Shown here: positions 1 to 9,742 of the stretch, piece after piece
Numbering within the stretch: position 1 is the stretch's first letter
Layout: each line of letters begins with the position of its first letter
DNA from: Paracoxiella cheracis
GTDB lineage: Bacteria; Pseudomonadota; Gammaproteobacteria; Coxiellales; Coxiellaceae
DNA: 64,000 nt
Assembly: GCF_049348705.1 (NCBI RefSeq)
Contig: NZ_CP186485.1
Span: 2,169,863 to 2,233,862 of the forward strand
Direction of reading: 5' to 3'
Translations under genes and position numbers: made by a program
The notes under the pieces: model-generated
Seen by the model: only the letters and a program-made list of their open reading frames with translations
The model's database searches: none
Told to the model about the DNA's origin: nothing

Positions 1-237
1 ATTGCAGATGCTACCTTGTTTATATCTTTTATAATCAACCTCAAACAGCTCAATAAATTGATCCAAAATATCTTTACTTTTTCCCTCAGCCTGTGTGGCA
101 ACTGTGACTGTTTGCGGAGCACCCGGTTGAAACTCATCTCCAGATTCTGATTCTAAGGATGAGCTGCGACTGCTTGGATTCCGCTCACCCTGCTGTCGAA
201 CATGAAATGAGGAAGATTGCTGTCTTGAGTTTCGCAT
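1..237 (-). CDS. Unknown protein, N-terminal part only
   Basis: The reading frame is open from an ATG at 237 down to the window edge, and a TAG lies in the same frame three codons upstream, so the start is well bounded. The 79 visible residues begin with a Ser/Gln/Arg-rich, disordered-looking stretch of about 40 residues and become more helical near 'DILDQFIELFEVDYKRY'. A GAGG lies immediately before the ATG, which is too close for a normal ribosome site. I do not recognise a family. Polar disordered N-termini are common in secreted effectors of intracellular bacteria, but that is only a hint. Confidence 0.5.
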   Translation of the reverse strand, partial: MRNSRQQSSSFHVRQQGERNPSSRSSSLESESGDEFQPGAPQTVTVATQAEGKSKDILDQFIELFEVDYKRYKQGSICN

Positions 238-406
238 CCTCTTTGCCTAGGTTGGTTTAATATAGGGTAATGTTACTATTCTAGAGTAACGCCGATATTT
301 CATAAAGCCGCTATTTTGTAACAACATGTAACAACTTTGGCCAACTAGATCACGAACGCTGAATCTCGTGCCTTACGAGGAACTGACGTGGTAAACTTAG
401 TCCCCT
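238..406. other. Intergenic region between divergent genes, argS upstream region
   Basis: This gap separates the leftmost gene from argS. It holds one short inverted repeat at 272-290 (GTTACT, 7-nt loop, AGTAAC). No convincing ribosome site precedes the argS ATG, and no promoter can be assigned with confidence. Confidence 0.3.
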
Positions 407-2167
407 ATGAAAAACCATATTGAATCCTTACTCAAAGAAGCGGTCGATAAACTCAAGGCCGATGGCACGCTCAATGCTGACTTGAAAACACCCATTCAAG
501 TAACACCAGCACGCGACCCCAAACACGGTGATTTCGCGACAAATCTTGCGCTGATGCTCGCTAAGCCCGCCGGCGTCAATCCGCGCCTGCTCGCTGAAAA
601 AATTATTGCGCGGCTACCTGAGTCTGAATTTGTCACCGATGTGGAAATTGCCGACCCCGGCTTTATTAATTTTTTCATCGCCGAACAAAGCCTTAAGCAA
701 ATTGTGCCCAACATTTTAGAAGCCGGCAACGACTTCGGGCAATCAGACCTCGGGAAAAACAAGCGCGTACACATTGAATTCGTCTCGGCCAATCCTACCG
801 GACCACTGCACGTTGGCCATGGCCGCGGTGCTGCCTATGGCGCTTGCGTCTCCAACTTACTTGCAGCCGTGGGTTATGACGTTCACCGTGAATATTATGT
901 AAACGATGCTGGCCGGCAGATGCGAATTTTAGCGCTGAGCGTTTGGGTACGTTATTTACAAGCACAAGGCGAGGCCGTTAAGTTGCCCCCCAACGCATAC
1001 CAAGGGCAATATATTATTGATATTGCAAAAGAATTAATTGAACGCCACGCAGATCGTTTTCGCCATTCGCAACAATCGATCGACGACTTAATGCCAAAAG
1101 ACATTAATCCTGAAACAGACAAAGAAACTTACGTCGATGCTTTTGTTGATGTCGCGAAGAAATTGTTAGGTGAAGAAAATTTTGAAACTGTCTTTCATGC
1201 TGCCTTAGATAATATTTTAGATGACATAAAAGAAGACCTTGAAGAATTCGGCATCACTTACAACGACTGGTTCCCCGAAAGTAATCTCGTCAAAAAAGGT
1301 CTCATTCAGGCTGGAATACAATTATTAGCTGAACACGGCTATGTGTATGAAAAAGAAGGTGCACAATGGTTTCGCGCCAGTGAATTAGGCGACGAAAAAG
1401 ACCGGGTGTTAATCCGCAAAAATGGACACCCCACTTATTTTGCATCCGATGTCGCCTATCACTTTTATAAATTTCAGCAAGGCTATGATCATGTCATCGA
1501 TGTATTCGGTGCCGATCATCACGGTTACATCGCGCGCGTGCGCACCTTTTTAAAAGCCTTAGGCGAAGACCCTGAAAAACTGCGTGTTTTGTTGGTCCAA
1601 TTTGCCATTTTATATCGCGGCAAACAAAAAGTTCAGATGTCCACGCGTTCAGGCGAGTTCGTGACCTTGCGTGAATTACGCCGCGAAGTGGGCAACGACG
1701 CCGCACGATTTTTCTACGTGATGCGCAAGCCCGAACAACACCTGGATTTTGATTTGGAATTAGCAAAATCAAAATCTTCTGAAAATCCAGTCTATTACAT
1801 CCAATATGCGCATGCACGTATTTGTAGTGTTTGGCGACAATTAGCCGCAAGCAATCATCAATGGGACAAAGCGCAGGGTCTTAGCAATTTAACATTACTA
1901 TCAAATAACTACGAAAAAGATCTGCTGACAAGTCTCGGGCGTTACCCGGATATTATTAAAAAAGCCGCAACGCAATATGAACCGCATTTACTCGCACATT
2001 ACCTACAAGAACTCGCTAATTATTTCCATACGTATTACAATGCAGAGAAGTTTCTAGTAGAAGAAGACAAACTACGAAATGCGCGATTATGCCTAATCGC
2101 TGCCACCAAACAAATCATCGTCAATGGCTTAACATTATTAGGCGTATCCGCACCAGAAGAAATGTAG
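407..2167 (+). CDS. argS: Arginyl-tRNA synthetase
   Basis: Charges tRNA-Arg with arginine in the cytoplasm; a class I synthetase. The HIGH-type signature HVGHG is near residues 135-139 after the typical 'SANPTGPL' lead-in, and the KMSKS-loop equivalent reads VQMSTRSG near residue 408, as is usual in ArgRS. The length of 586 aa is close to the 577 aa of the E. coli enzyme. The C-terminal anticodon-binding domain runs to the end without a break. The next gene starts 11 bases later, so the two are probably cotranscribed. Confidence 0.97.
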   Translation: MKNHIESLLKEAVDKLKADGTLNADLKTPIQVTPARDPKHGDFATNLALMLAKPAGVNPRLLAEKIIARLPESEFVTDVEIADPGFINFFIAEQSLKQIVPNILEAGNDFGQSDLGKNKRVHIEFVSANPTGPLHVGHGRGAAYGACVSNLLAAVGYDVHREYYVNDAGRQMRILALSVWVRYLQAQGEAVKLPPNAYQGQYIIDIAKELIERHADRFRHSQQSIDDLMPKDINPETDKETYVDAFVDVAKKLLGEENFETVFHAALDNILDDIKEDLEEFGITYNDWFPESNLVKKGLIQAGIQLLAEHGYVYEKEGAQWFRASELGDEKDRVLIRKNGHPTYFASDVAYHFYKFQQGYDHVIDVFGADHHGYIARVRTFLKALGEDPEKLRVLLVQFAILYRGKQKVQMSTRSGEFVTLRELRREVGNDAARFFYVMRKPEQHLDFDLELAKSKSSENPVYYIQYAHARICSVWRQLAASNHQWDKAQGLSNLTLLSNNYEKDLLTSLGRYPDIIKKAATQYEPHLLAHYLQELANYFHTYYNAEKFLVEEDKLRNARLCLIAATKQIIVNGLTLLGVSAPEEM

Positions 2168-2177
2168 GAGAAAATAC

Positions 2178-3587
2178 GTGCGCAAATTGTTTGGTTTTAT
2201 TATCGGTATTATTGTCATCGCTGCTGTCATTATATTTCTCATTCTACCTTTAAGCATGGGATTTTGGGTTAAAAGTCACTATCAACAACTTCTAGATAAA
2301 GTTAATAAAGCGCCTGGCATCGCGTTGAAGGTTGTACAATTCGATCGCGGATGGTTTACTTCCAAAGCCACTCTACAAGTAACGATAAAACCACACTGGC
2401 CGCGATTTAACGCCACCACAAACAGCGCCCCCATTCAATTTACAGTGCGACAACGCATCAAAAATGGCCCATGGATCTTTGGCGCCCAGAAATTTTTATG
2501 GGCAAAAGCGTTGGTTCAAAGTACAAGCGATGCAGCCAATTTTAAATTTAACGCTCAAACAATTATTCATTTCAGCAACGCGATTGATAACTCATTTTTC
2601 GCCAAAAGCATTACGATTGCGAACAGCCAAGGACAAGTCGTTATCAACAACCTTAATTCCCATATTATTTACGCGCCAAGCACACAGCAATTAACAAGAA
2701 AAACCTCTATCGGCTCACTCACCATAACTGAAAAAGAAAGCGAGGTCGCCTCTCCACAAGCCTATAAACAAAAATTCGAAATCATAAATTTAAATTCAAG
2801 CTCCCAACTGAAACGCCTTAACTTACTTTGGTATGGTGATCGCAGCATCTCTGCCGATAAAGCCACTTTTTTTATAGCACAAAAAGAGCCTTTTGTTTTA
2901 TCACAGGTCACCCTAGCTGCCAAACAGTCACAAACCAATGGCACGAGCGCCAATATTTTCAAGGCACATGCGGACAGCATCGTTGGTGACGGGGTTGATT
3001 TAAAACCTTTTGATCTAAAGCTTTCAATCGTCGATGTTGATGCGCAATCACTCATGAACCTCCTTAGTGCCGCAATGCAACTGAGCCAATCAACACAATC
3101 GGATATGCTGCAGATCAAAACACTTTACATACCGTTCGCCCAATTAGTGAGTAAAGGGTTCACTGCAAAATTACATTACCTTACCTTTGGCACACCTGAA
3201 GGCATCGTGAATGCAACTGCACAATTAATATTGCCAAAACAGTCAGGGGCACCGAGCGCCCTTTTATTATTACAAAATGCCACGGGCGAGCTGCACATGC
3301 AAATGCCATTAACTTGGTTAAAACAATTTGTAGTGAATTTATATCGCGGCAACACTGATAACACAGGCAGCAAAACCTTATCGCCTGAAAAAACTGCACA
3401 ACAACAAATTCAAATGTGGATCGATAATAAAAAATTAATTCAAGATGGACAAAATGTAAAAATCGATGTGACTTTCAAAAATGGCCAGCTACTCATTAAT
3501 GGATTACCTCCCTCATACCAAGCGCCGGCGCAAACACCGACACAGCAACAACCATCCACAGGGACGACACCAGCGCCACAACAATAG
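2178..3587 (+). CDS. DUF945 (YdgA-like) membrane-anchored protein
   Basis: A GTG start is chosen because AGGAG sits 7 bases upstream. Residues 5-27 form one N-terminal membrane anchor, followed by a periplasmic part that opens with the family-typical 'VVQFDRGWFTSKA' segment. The length of 469 aa is normal for DUF945. The C-terminal 25 residues are rich in Pro, Gln and Thr and look disordered. The family is described as inner-membrane anchored with a poorly defined envelope role; no enzymatic residues are visible. It lies between argS and ftsN in one orientation. Confidence 0.8.
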   Translation: MRKLFGFIIGIIVIAAVIIFLILPLSMGFWVKSHYQQLLDKVNKAPGIALKVVQFDRGWFTSKATLQVTIKPHWPRFNATTNSAPIQFTVRQRIKNGPWIFGAQKFLWAKALVQSTSDAANFKFNAQTIIHFSNAIDNSFFAKSITIANSQGQVVINNLNSHIIYAPSTQQLTRKTSIGSLTITEKESEVASPQAYKQKFEIINLNSSSQLKRLNLLWYGDRSISADKATFFIAQKEPFVLSQVTLAAKQSQTNGTSANIFKAHADSIVGDGVDLKPFDLKLSIVDVDAQSLMNLLSAAMQLSQSTQSDMLQIKTLYIPFAQLVSKGFTAKLHYLTFGTPEGIVNATAQLILPKQSGAPSALLLLQNATGELHMQMPLTWLKQFVVNLYRGNTDNTGSKTLSPEKTAQQQIQMWIDNKKLIQDGQNVKIDVTFKNGQLLINGLPPSYQAPAQTPTQQQPSTGTTPAPQQ

Positions 3588-3613
3588 CTACAGCGTCATA
3601 AAGGGATTACTTC

Positions 3614-4174
3614 ATGGTTCGCGATTACGCCAAACGACCGCCACCGCAAAAAAAACGGCGGCGCATGCCCATTGTCATTGCAATAAGTGTGATCGCAATC
3701 GCCCTCGTAATCCCCACTGTGATGTATTATGTGAGGTATCAAAAAATAATTCACAAGAAAAAACTGCTGCTTCCTACCCAATCTTCCAAATCCGCAAAAC
3801 CTAAAGTTTTAACACCACCAGCAGACACTAAACAAACGAAACAATCGGAATTTGATTTTTATACGATTCTTCCCAAAATGCAGGTGCAGGTACGAAGCAC
3901 CACCAGCACACCCATACAAATCTCACCCCAGGAAGCTAAAGGCCACTATATGTTACAGGTCGCGTCCTTACAAAGCTTAAAGCAAGCCAAGCAATTCAAA
4001 GATAAACTATTCTCTCTCGGATATCTGGCACGGATAACCACCTTTCAATCGAAGAATGGCGAGGTCTGGAATCGGGTGATCACTGGCCCTTACAACTCGT
4101 TGCGCGAAGCCGAAAAGGCCCAAACCACGCTACAACAGCACCACATCGATAGTATTTTGCTTCAAAAAAGCTAA
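3614..4174 (+). CDS. ftsN: Cell division protein FtsN (SPOR domain)
   Basis: FtsN is a late division protein that binds septal peptidoglycan and activates septum synthesis. The sequence shows a basic cytoplasmic N-terminus (KKRRR), one membrane helix around residues 19-40, a linker rich in Lys/Pro/Thr, and a C-terminal SPOR domain from about residue 112 (YMLQVASL through VITGPY to the end). Its position just before hslV matches E. coli ftsN-hslVU, which supports the name over a generic SPOR protein. At 186 aa it is much shorter than E. coli FtsN because the linker is short. Confidence 0.85.
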   Translation: MVRDYAKRPPPQKKRRRMPIVIAISVIAIALVIPTVMYYVRYQKIIHKKKLLLPTQSSKSAKPKVLTPPADTKQTKQSEFDFYTILPKMQVQVRSTTSTPIQISPQEAKGHYMLQVASLQSLKQAKQFKDKLFSLGYLARITTFQSKNGEVWNRVITGPYNSLREAEKAQTTLQQHHIDSILLQKS

Positions 4175-4177
4175 AGA

Positions 4178-4362
4178 GCACCTCTGGAAATCTATTTTTA
4201 GTTAATCAAATAGCATTTTCAATTGCGGCAGAGAGTCTAGGGTTACTGTTTTTCGGGCGTATGTACAATGGAAGTGCTTAGCTAGCCAGAGATGGCGATT
4301 CCCGAAAAACAGTAACCCCAAGCTCGCGAGCCAAGCAATTGAAATCGATTTTTAGAGGTGCC
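4178..4362. repeat. MITE-like palindromic repeat, copy 1
   Basis: A 185-bp imperfect palindrome lies between ftsN and the hslV promoter. Its outer ends are GCACCTCT and AGAGGTGC. Further in are TTTCAATTGC/GCAATTGAAA and GGTTACTGTTTTTCGGG/CCCGAAAAACAGTAACC. The same arm sequences recur at 34.3, 47.6 and 58.0 kb. It contains no reading frame. It would fold into a long hairpin as RNA and might end or stabilise the ftsN transcript. Confidence 0.75.
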
Positions 4363-4369
4363 CTAAGGG

Positions 4370-4397
4370 CTTGAAATCTACTACCCCAGCCCCAAAA
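4370..4397 (+). promoter_or_regulatory. Sigma-32-type heat-shock promoter for hslVU
   Basis: CTTGAAA at 4370-4376 and CCCCAAAA at 4390-4397 are separated by 13 bases. This closely matches the classical RpoH consensus (CTTGAAA, 13-15 bases, CCCCATNT). It stands 43 bases before the hslV start codon, and hslVU is a known heat-shock operon in related bacteria. Confidence 0.7.
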
Positions 4398-4440
4398 TAG
4401 GAACTAATGTGACCAACCCAATTCAAACGGGGAGAAACTA

Positions 4441-4986
4441 TTGGAACAATTTCGCGGAACAACGATACTATCGGTCAGGCGCAACGGCAAAGTCGTGATC
4501 GGCGGTGATGGCCAGGTTTCCATGGGAAGCACCATCATGAAGGGTAATGCTCGCAAAGTGCGTCGCCTCTACAACGACAAAGTCATTGCCGGTTTTGCCG
4601 GTGGCACGGCAGATGCCTTCACGTTGTTCGAGCGATTCGAGGGAAAGCTTGAGCAGCACTCCGGTAACTTAATGCGCGCTGCCGTGGAGTTAGCCAAAGA
4701 TTGGCGAACCGATAAAATTCTTCGTCGACTCGAAGCGTTGTTAACTGTTGCCGATCGAAAAGCCTCTCTTATTATCAATGGCTTAGGCGATGTCATCCAA
4801 CCCGAACACAGTCTAATGGCTATTGGATCCGGTGGCCCCTATGCACAAGCCGCTGCAAAGGCATTGCTCAACAACACTAAATTAAGTGCACACAAAATAG
4901 TTGAGCAAGGCCTCACCATTGCCGCCGACATCTGTGTGTACACCAATCACGAATTCACCATTGAAGAACTGGATAGCGAGACATAA
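4441..4986 (+). CDS. hslV: ATP-dependent protease subunit HslV (ClpQ)
   Basis: Proteolytic core of the HslUV protease, which degrades misfolded and regulatory proteins in the cytoplasm. The start is a TTG preceded by GGGGAG at a good distance. Translation gives a short leader (MEQFRG) before the conserved TTILSVRRNG block; removing it would expose the catalytic Thr, as in HslV proteins that carry a propeptide. The blocks 'GFAGGTADAFTLFERFE' and 'AIGSGGPYA' are intact. hslU starts 5 bases after the stop. Confidence 0.97.
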   Translation: MEQFRGTTILSVRRNGKVVIGGDGQVSMGSTIMKGNARKVRRLYNDKVIAGFAGGTADAFTLFERFEGKLEQHSGNLMRAAVELAKDWRTDKILRRLEALLTVADRKASLIINGLGDVIQPEHSLMAIGSGGPYAQAAAKALLNNTKLSAHKIVEQGLTIAADICVYTNHEFTIEELDSET

Positions 4987-4991
4987 ACACT

Positions 4992-6377
4992 ATGGCAGAA
5001 GCACAGAAAAAAAGTTTACCCATTGCAAATAACACCGACATGACAATGACTCCACGAGAAATTGTTGCAGAACTCGATAAATTTATTATTGGGCAAGATG
5101 ATGCAAAACGAGCTGTTGCGATTGCACTTCGAAATCGCTGGCGACGCATGCAATTACCCGAAGAATTGCGCCGAGAAATTACACCCAAAAACATTTTAAT
5201 GATCGGACCAACTGGCGTTGGTAAAACTGAAATTGCGCGTCGGTTATCAAATTTAGCCGGTGCACCCTTTGTTAAAATTGAAGCGACTAAATTTACAGAA
5301 GTTGGCTATGTGGGTCGTGACGTTGAATCGATTATTCGTGATCTCGTTGACATCGCCGTTAAAATGACTCGCGAAACAGCGATGCAAAAGGTAAAAACAC
5401 AAGCAATGGAAGCTGCTGAAGAACGTGTGTTAGACGCTTTAGTGCCTCCTGCACGCGGTGCCTTTGCCGGCGAACCCACTCAAGAAAAAGAAGAACCGCA
5501 AGAGTCTGCAACACGACAATTATTCCGTAAAAAACTTCACGACGGTGAACTTGACGATAAAGAAATCGAAATTGAAATTGCAGCCGGTGCAAACTTTGAA
5601 ATTATGGGCCCACCTGGCATGGAAGAAATGGTTGGGCAGCTACAAAGCATGGTCGAAAGCATGTCAAGCAAACGCACAAAACCCCGACGCATGAAAGTCA
5701 AAGCCGCACTCAGACAATTGCAAGAAGAAGAAGCAGCAAAATTAGTCAACGAAGACGAAATTAAGATGCATGCGCTACAAGCTGTCGAACAAAACGGCAT
5801 CGTGTTCCTCGATGAAATCGATAAAATTGTTAAGCGCGAAGGTGTTTCCGGTGCCGATGTTTCGCGTGAAGGTGTGCAACGCGATTTACTGCCTTTGGTT
5901 GAAGGCAGCACGGTATTCACAAAATACGGCATGATCAAAACCGATCATATTTTATTCATCGCCTCAGGTGCTTTTCACATCGCAAAACCATCCGATTTAG
6001 TGCCTGAATTACAAGGTCGCTTTCCGATTCGTGTGGAATTAAAAGCATTAACCGCGGATGACTTCATTCGTATTTTAACGGAACCCGAGGCTTCACTAAC
6101 TGAACAGTATACTGCGTTGATGAAAACTGAAAATTTTGGATTAACATTCGAAAAAGACGGTATTAAACGTTTAGCAGAAATTGCGTACCAAGTTAATGAT
6201 CGTTCGGAAAATATTGGCGCACGACGCTTGCACACGATTATGGAACGCTTGCTTGAAAATATTTCTTTTGAAGCAACAGATAAACCGGGCGAGTCCATTA
6301 AGATTGACGCCGCTTACGTAAACAAGCAATTAGAGAAACTCGCGAAAGACGAAGATCTGAGTCGCTATATTCTCTAG
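4992..6377 (+). CDS. hslU: HslU ATPase, unfoldase subunit of HslUV
   Basis: AAA+ unfoldase that feeds substrates into HslV. Walker A (GPTGVGKTE) is near residues 72-80 and Walker B (VFLDEID) near 271-277. The 'TEVGYVGRDVESI' pore-region segment follows Walker A. An acidic, variable I-domain stretch lies around residues 150-200. The C-terminus ends in LSRYIL, resembling the HslV-docking tail. Its 461 aa are slightly more than the 443 aa of E. coli, mostly in the N-terminus and I-domain. It is cotranscribed with hslV. Confidence 0.97.
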   Translation: MAEAQKKSLPIANNTDMTMTPREIVAELDKFIIGQDDAKRAVAIALRNRWRRMQLPEELRREITPKNILMIGPTGVGKTEIARRLSNLAGAPFVKIEATKFTEVGYVGRDVESIIRDLVDIAVKMTRETAMQKVKTQAMEAAEERVLDALVPPARGAFAGEPTQEKEEPQESATRQLFRKKLHDGELDDKEIEIEIAAGANFEIMGPPGMEEMVGQLQSMVESMSSKRTKPRRMKVKAALRQLQEEEAAKLVNEDEIKMHALQAVEQNGIVFLDEIDKIVKREGVSGADVSREGVQRDLLPLVEGSTVFTKYGMIKTDHILFIASGAFHIAKPSDLVPELQGRFPIRVELKALTADDFIRILTEPEASLTEQYTALMKTENFGLTFEKDGIKRLAEIAYQVNDRSENIGARRLHTIMERLLENISFEATDKPGESIKIDAAYVNKQLEKLAKDEDLSRYIL

Positions 6378-7237
6378 CAGGATTTACGTGAATTAACGCC
6401 CAGGTCCGCCATAATTACTGAGATCACAGGTCGCTTCATCGGTATCACCTTCACTGATGTTTTTCGGTATATCTGAACTTCTTAAAAACGAAGATCGGGA
6501 AGAGTTATGATTCCTTGAATTACGTGCCCATTGCGACAGTATGCCGCTGATCCTGATATGTATATCTTCTCGCGTTAGATCTAGACTCATAAGCTCGGCA
6601 ATACACTGCTTTGACTCTAATTTACCTCCAGCATGTCGCAAAGCCGATAGGACGCCTGTGCCAGGGCTATACACATAACTAGAAATAACATCCAACGCGT
6701 CGCGTAACAATTCACTTTCTTGTATTTTCGAAAAATTACTGTGCGTCATCGCGTTAGCATAGAGCAAAAGTTTAATATATCCGCCTACACACGGCCATTG
6801 ATAAATTTTTTCGAGATCTGCTGCTGAAGAACGCATCATCATCGCCCAGCCCGTCGAGCCCTCCTGGTCTTTCTCACACAACGCAAACACCACGCGCTCT
6901 CTTTGCTCCTCCGTACACACAAATTCCAGTGCTGTATTGAAACACTGAGGTGCATACCGCGCCAGCATCGCCCAGCCCGACTGGTTATTCTTATCTTTAA
7001 CGAACAATGCCTGTATGAATGTCTCTTGCAGTGATGCTTGTAAAAGATTCCGTACAACCCAAAACCAACCTATTACATTACTTGCTAAGTATCTGCTACT
7101 AAAGACCTCATTACCTTCAACGATTTTTTTCAACTCGCACTCTATACAATTAATGAGTGCGCTACTCTCACTTTTTAAAAACCCACAGAAATCTGAGAAC
7201 AACTGTCCGGAAAAATCGAAATTTTTAAGATCTATCA

Positions 7238-7486
7238 CAAGCGTGTCGCGATGCTCGTGATAGATTATTGCCATCCCTGTCAATAATCGACTCGCAATAC
7301 GCGACAACTTAAATAGCCGCGGACGTCCTCGTCGCCCGCGCTCCGCGACCTCACGGCTCGACTACGCACGGGCTCTCAAATGACTTGACGGCTCGTAAAG
7401 ATTTTTTGCAGTCGCTTACGCTCGGCAAAAAATCCGAGCCTACCGCGGAATACGCGCCTTCGCTTCGCTCTCCATGGCGCGCATCG
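7238..7486. repeat. 249-bp structured repeat, copy A
   Basis: The unit runs from CAAGCGTGTCGCG to GGCGCGCATCG. It appears identical to 22666-22914 and 59235-59483. The left part can form a long interrupted hairpin (GTCGCG...CGCGAC around GATTATTG/CAATAATC), and the right part has TTTTTTGC/GCAAAAAA. All six frames contain stops. Here it splits the large unknown gene. Its length of 83 codons means precise removal restores the frame. No target duplication is visible. Confidence 0.9.
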
Positions 7487-8021
7487 AAAAATCGCCTTCA
7501 CTAGCAAGACTCTTTTTAATAAGATCCATACTGTGTTTTTTGGTGATTTCGTGCTTACCAGGGCCAGCAAGAGAATAATACTGTGCATCATCAATTATTG
7601 ATGTTAATAGTAATTGATGGTCATTTTGTGAATAACCTCGAGGGACAGTAAATGCCCTGCAACTCTCTGAATCAACCAACCCGTCTTCAATAAGTTGCTC
7701 CAAAATAAGTTTTTTTATATTCTCTACATTAATATCTAAGACATTATCATTATCTTCGTCTATGATAAAAATAGGGTGGTGCCTCATTTTTGTTGATGGC
7801 ATCTAAATAACCCTCCCAAACTCGTGCCTATTGATAAATAATCCGATGACAATGTCGTGCAATTTATCCAGTTTAGAAAAGCAAATCGTCTTTCTCGCTA
7901 ATCGCTTTATTCGTGTGCGCAACGTGAGATGCTTTCGTTCAATCGCTTGGGTATTTTGCTTTCCCACCAAATGTTTTGATTGAGGCAGGTGTCTTTCATA
8001 AGCACCCCAATCATCTGTATA

Positions 8022-9742
8022 TTGGACTTTGGATAAATAAAATCCCTTGCCAGTTAGGACAATAATCAAAAAATGTGAGTTTCTAAATCTTAAGCTGTTT
8101 TTTGCAGCAATTCGTAGAATTGCTCAGGTGTAAAATTTATTTTATCCAACCATGATTTTACTATCCCAATCAAATCCTCTATTTTTTCAGGGTCTGAGTT
8201 TTGCGTCTTTTCTTCAGTCCTCTGAATCGTTTTAATTTTTGAGTTGCTATTTTTGAAAATAGCAGGATGTCGCGTGCGTTTCCCCTGCGTATCACCTTTG
8301 GTTCTGCCTTGCGGATTACCGCGTGGTTTGCAGAGATTAGCAGGCGTGCCAACGGTATCAAGCACCGTAGAAAAACCCCGTTGCGTTTGTGAAGGGGTCG
8401 CAGTTATTGATGGTTTTTCGTTATCCACTTGGAAGCTCGGCAAATACCGCTCCCATTTTTTCGGTAAAATCGGGGCAAGATTCCTCGCTAGATAAAGTTG
8501 CGTATACGCTAATGCTGTCATCCGCCACCAATCTTCTTCGTGCTTAACATCCGGTGTTTGGTATCGGTCAAATAACAGTTTGTCTTTACCAAAACGAAAG
8601 TAGTGTTCAATGTCATAGCGTCTATCGTAATAGTGATACGCTTCTAATGCTGTGATTTCATTACGTCGTTCACCAGCGAGTCCTAACCAGAGTGGATTTT
8701 TATATAAAGATTTACCGTTAGCATCAACCGCAACCAATTGCACAACAGTAACAGGATGCTCATATCCTTTAAATTGCTTTGAACCACGCAGTAATTGGTC
8801 ACGCCATATTTTAATCTCCAATTGGTAAGTTTTGCCACTGCGGGTTGTAATGGGTTGCTGCACAATCTCATCGGATTCACGGTGAGTCGTGCTGTCGTTT
8901 AGTTTCATCGCATCACCATAGCGTTTTATACTTCCTGAGGTATTATCTTCTATTGATGCGGGCGCGAAAACATTACGGGTACTGTTAAAACGGAAAAGAT
9001 GTACCCAATTGGGATTTTCGCTAACCAGTTTACGGCAAGCTTCTGTACCATATTTTGAATCAGCCACGCTAACCACCAATTTATGAGTAAGCGCTAAGTC
9101 TGCAATACAACGGTTAATTTGCTGCATCCCAACTACATTGCCTTTTTCATCGCTTTTAACGCGCCTCGTATCCAGTGGAACTAACCAATGCTTTTCTTGA
9201 GCTGCACCATCATTGGGCAATAGTGATACCGTTGAATATTCATGTCCAATGGTAATCGGTTTGTTACCCGGTGCTGGATTAGGGCTGTAAACCACATGGC
9301 GATCTTCAACACAGTGTGCACTTTGACGCGACTGTGGTGTCGTATCCGCAATAATGATCACACGGTCATCGCTATGACTCACATGTTCATATTGTATTTT
9401 CATCATGCTATCCCAACAATTTGCTACCGACAAACCATCGCTAATCGCATCGGTAATACTACTGTATTCACGTTCAAAGTATGGCGATTCACATAATTCT
9501 ATGGGTGTTTTGCAGCGATGGCCATGGCTTGAAAGGGCATCGAGTAAATTCATATTGGCATCGCGTCGCGCGGGGAAGATGTTGTAGAGGAATGTACGGA
9601 ATTGTTTTAGTTTTTCTGTCGCTAACATCGTTTGTTCCTTATTTTATTTTTTCGAACAAACGTTGTTTACAACGTAAAATTTTTTTTCGGTTTCTATGTC
9701 AAGCAATTTTTAATTATTTTTATAAATTTATCCAAAGTCCAA
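8022..9742 (-). mobile_element. IS4-type element inserted in IS1
   Basis: It is 1721 bp long with inverted ends TTGGACTTTGGATAAAT (17 bases matching on both sides). A TGTATA target duplication lies at 8016-8021 and 9743-9748. It carries one intact transposase gene and so may still be mobile. It is the innermost and therefore youngest layer of the nest. Confidence 0.92.
8090..9628 (-). CDS. DDE transposase of the IS4-type element
   Basis: This 512-aa transposase is complete. The C-terminal half shows the IS4 Y-x2-R-x3-E-x6-K signature exactly (YDRRYDIEHYFRFGK). Earlier Asp candidates lie in 'IIADTTP' and 'SVADSKYG'. A long Pro/Gly/Lys-rich insertion separates the catalytic domain from the last ~60 residues. 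The YQTPD and 'ENWW'-like (here EDWWRM) blocks suggest a subgroup near IS701-like enzymes; I did not verify the subgroup. Confidence 0.88.
   Translation of the reverse strand: MLATEKLKQFRTFLYNIFPARRDANMNLLDALSSHGHRCKTPIELCESPYFEREYSSITDAISDGLSVANCWDSMMKIQYEHVSHSDDRVIIIADTTPQSRQSAHCVEDRHVVYSPNPAPGNKPITIGHEYSTVSLLPNDGAAQEKHWLVPLDTRRVKSDEKGNVVGMQQINRCIADLALTHKLVVSVADSKYGTEACRKLVSENPNWVHLFRFNSTRNVFAPASIEDNTSGSIKRYGDAMKLNDSTTHRESDEIVQQPITTRSGKTYQLEIKIWRDQLLRGSKQFKGYEHPVTVVQLVAVDANGKSLYKNPLWLGLAGERRNEITALEAYHYYDRRYDIEHYFRFGKDKLLFDRYQTPDVKHEEDWWRMTALAYTQLYLARNLAPILPKKWERYLPSFQVDNEKPSITATPSQTQRGFSTVLDTVGTPANLCKPRGNPQGRTKGDTQGKRTRHPAIFKNSNSKIKTIQRTEEKTQNSDPEKIEDLIGIVKSWLDKINFTPEQFYELLQKTA

Noticed and set aside
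7238..7486. Reading the 249-bp unit as a rickettsial-type palindromic element that is translated within host proteins
   Set aside because: All six frames of the unit contain stops, and both host genes are ended by it.
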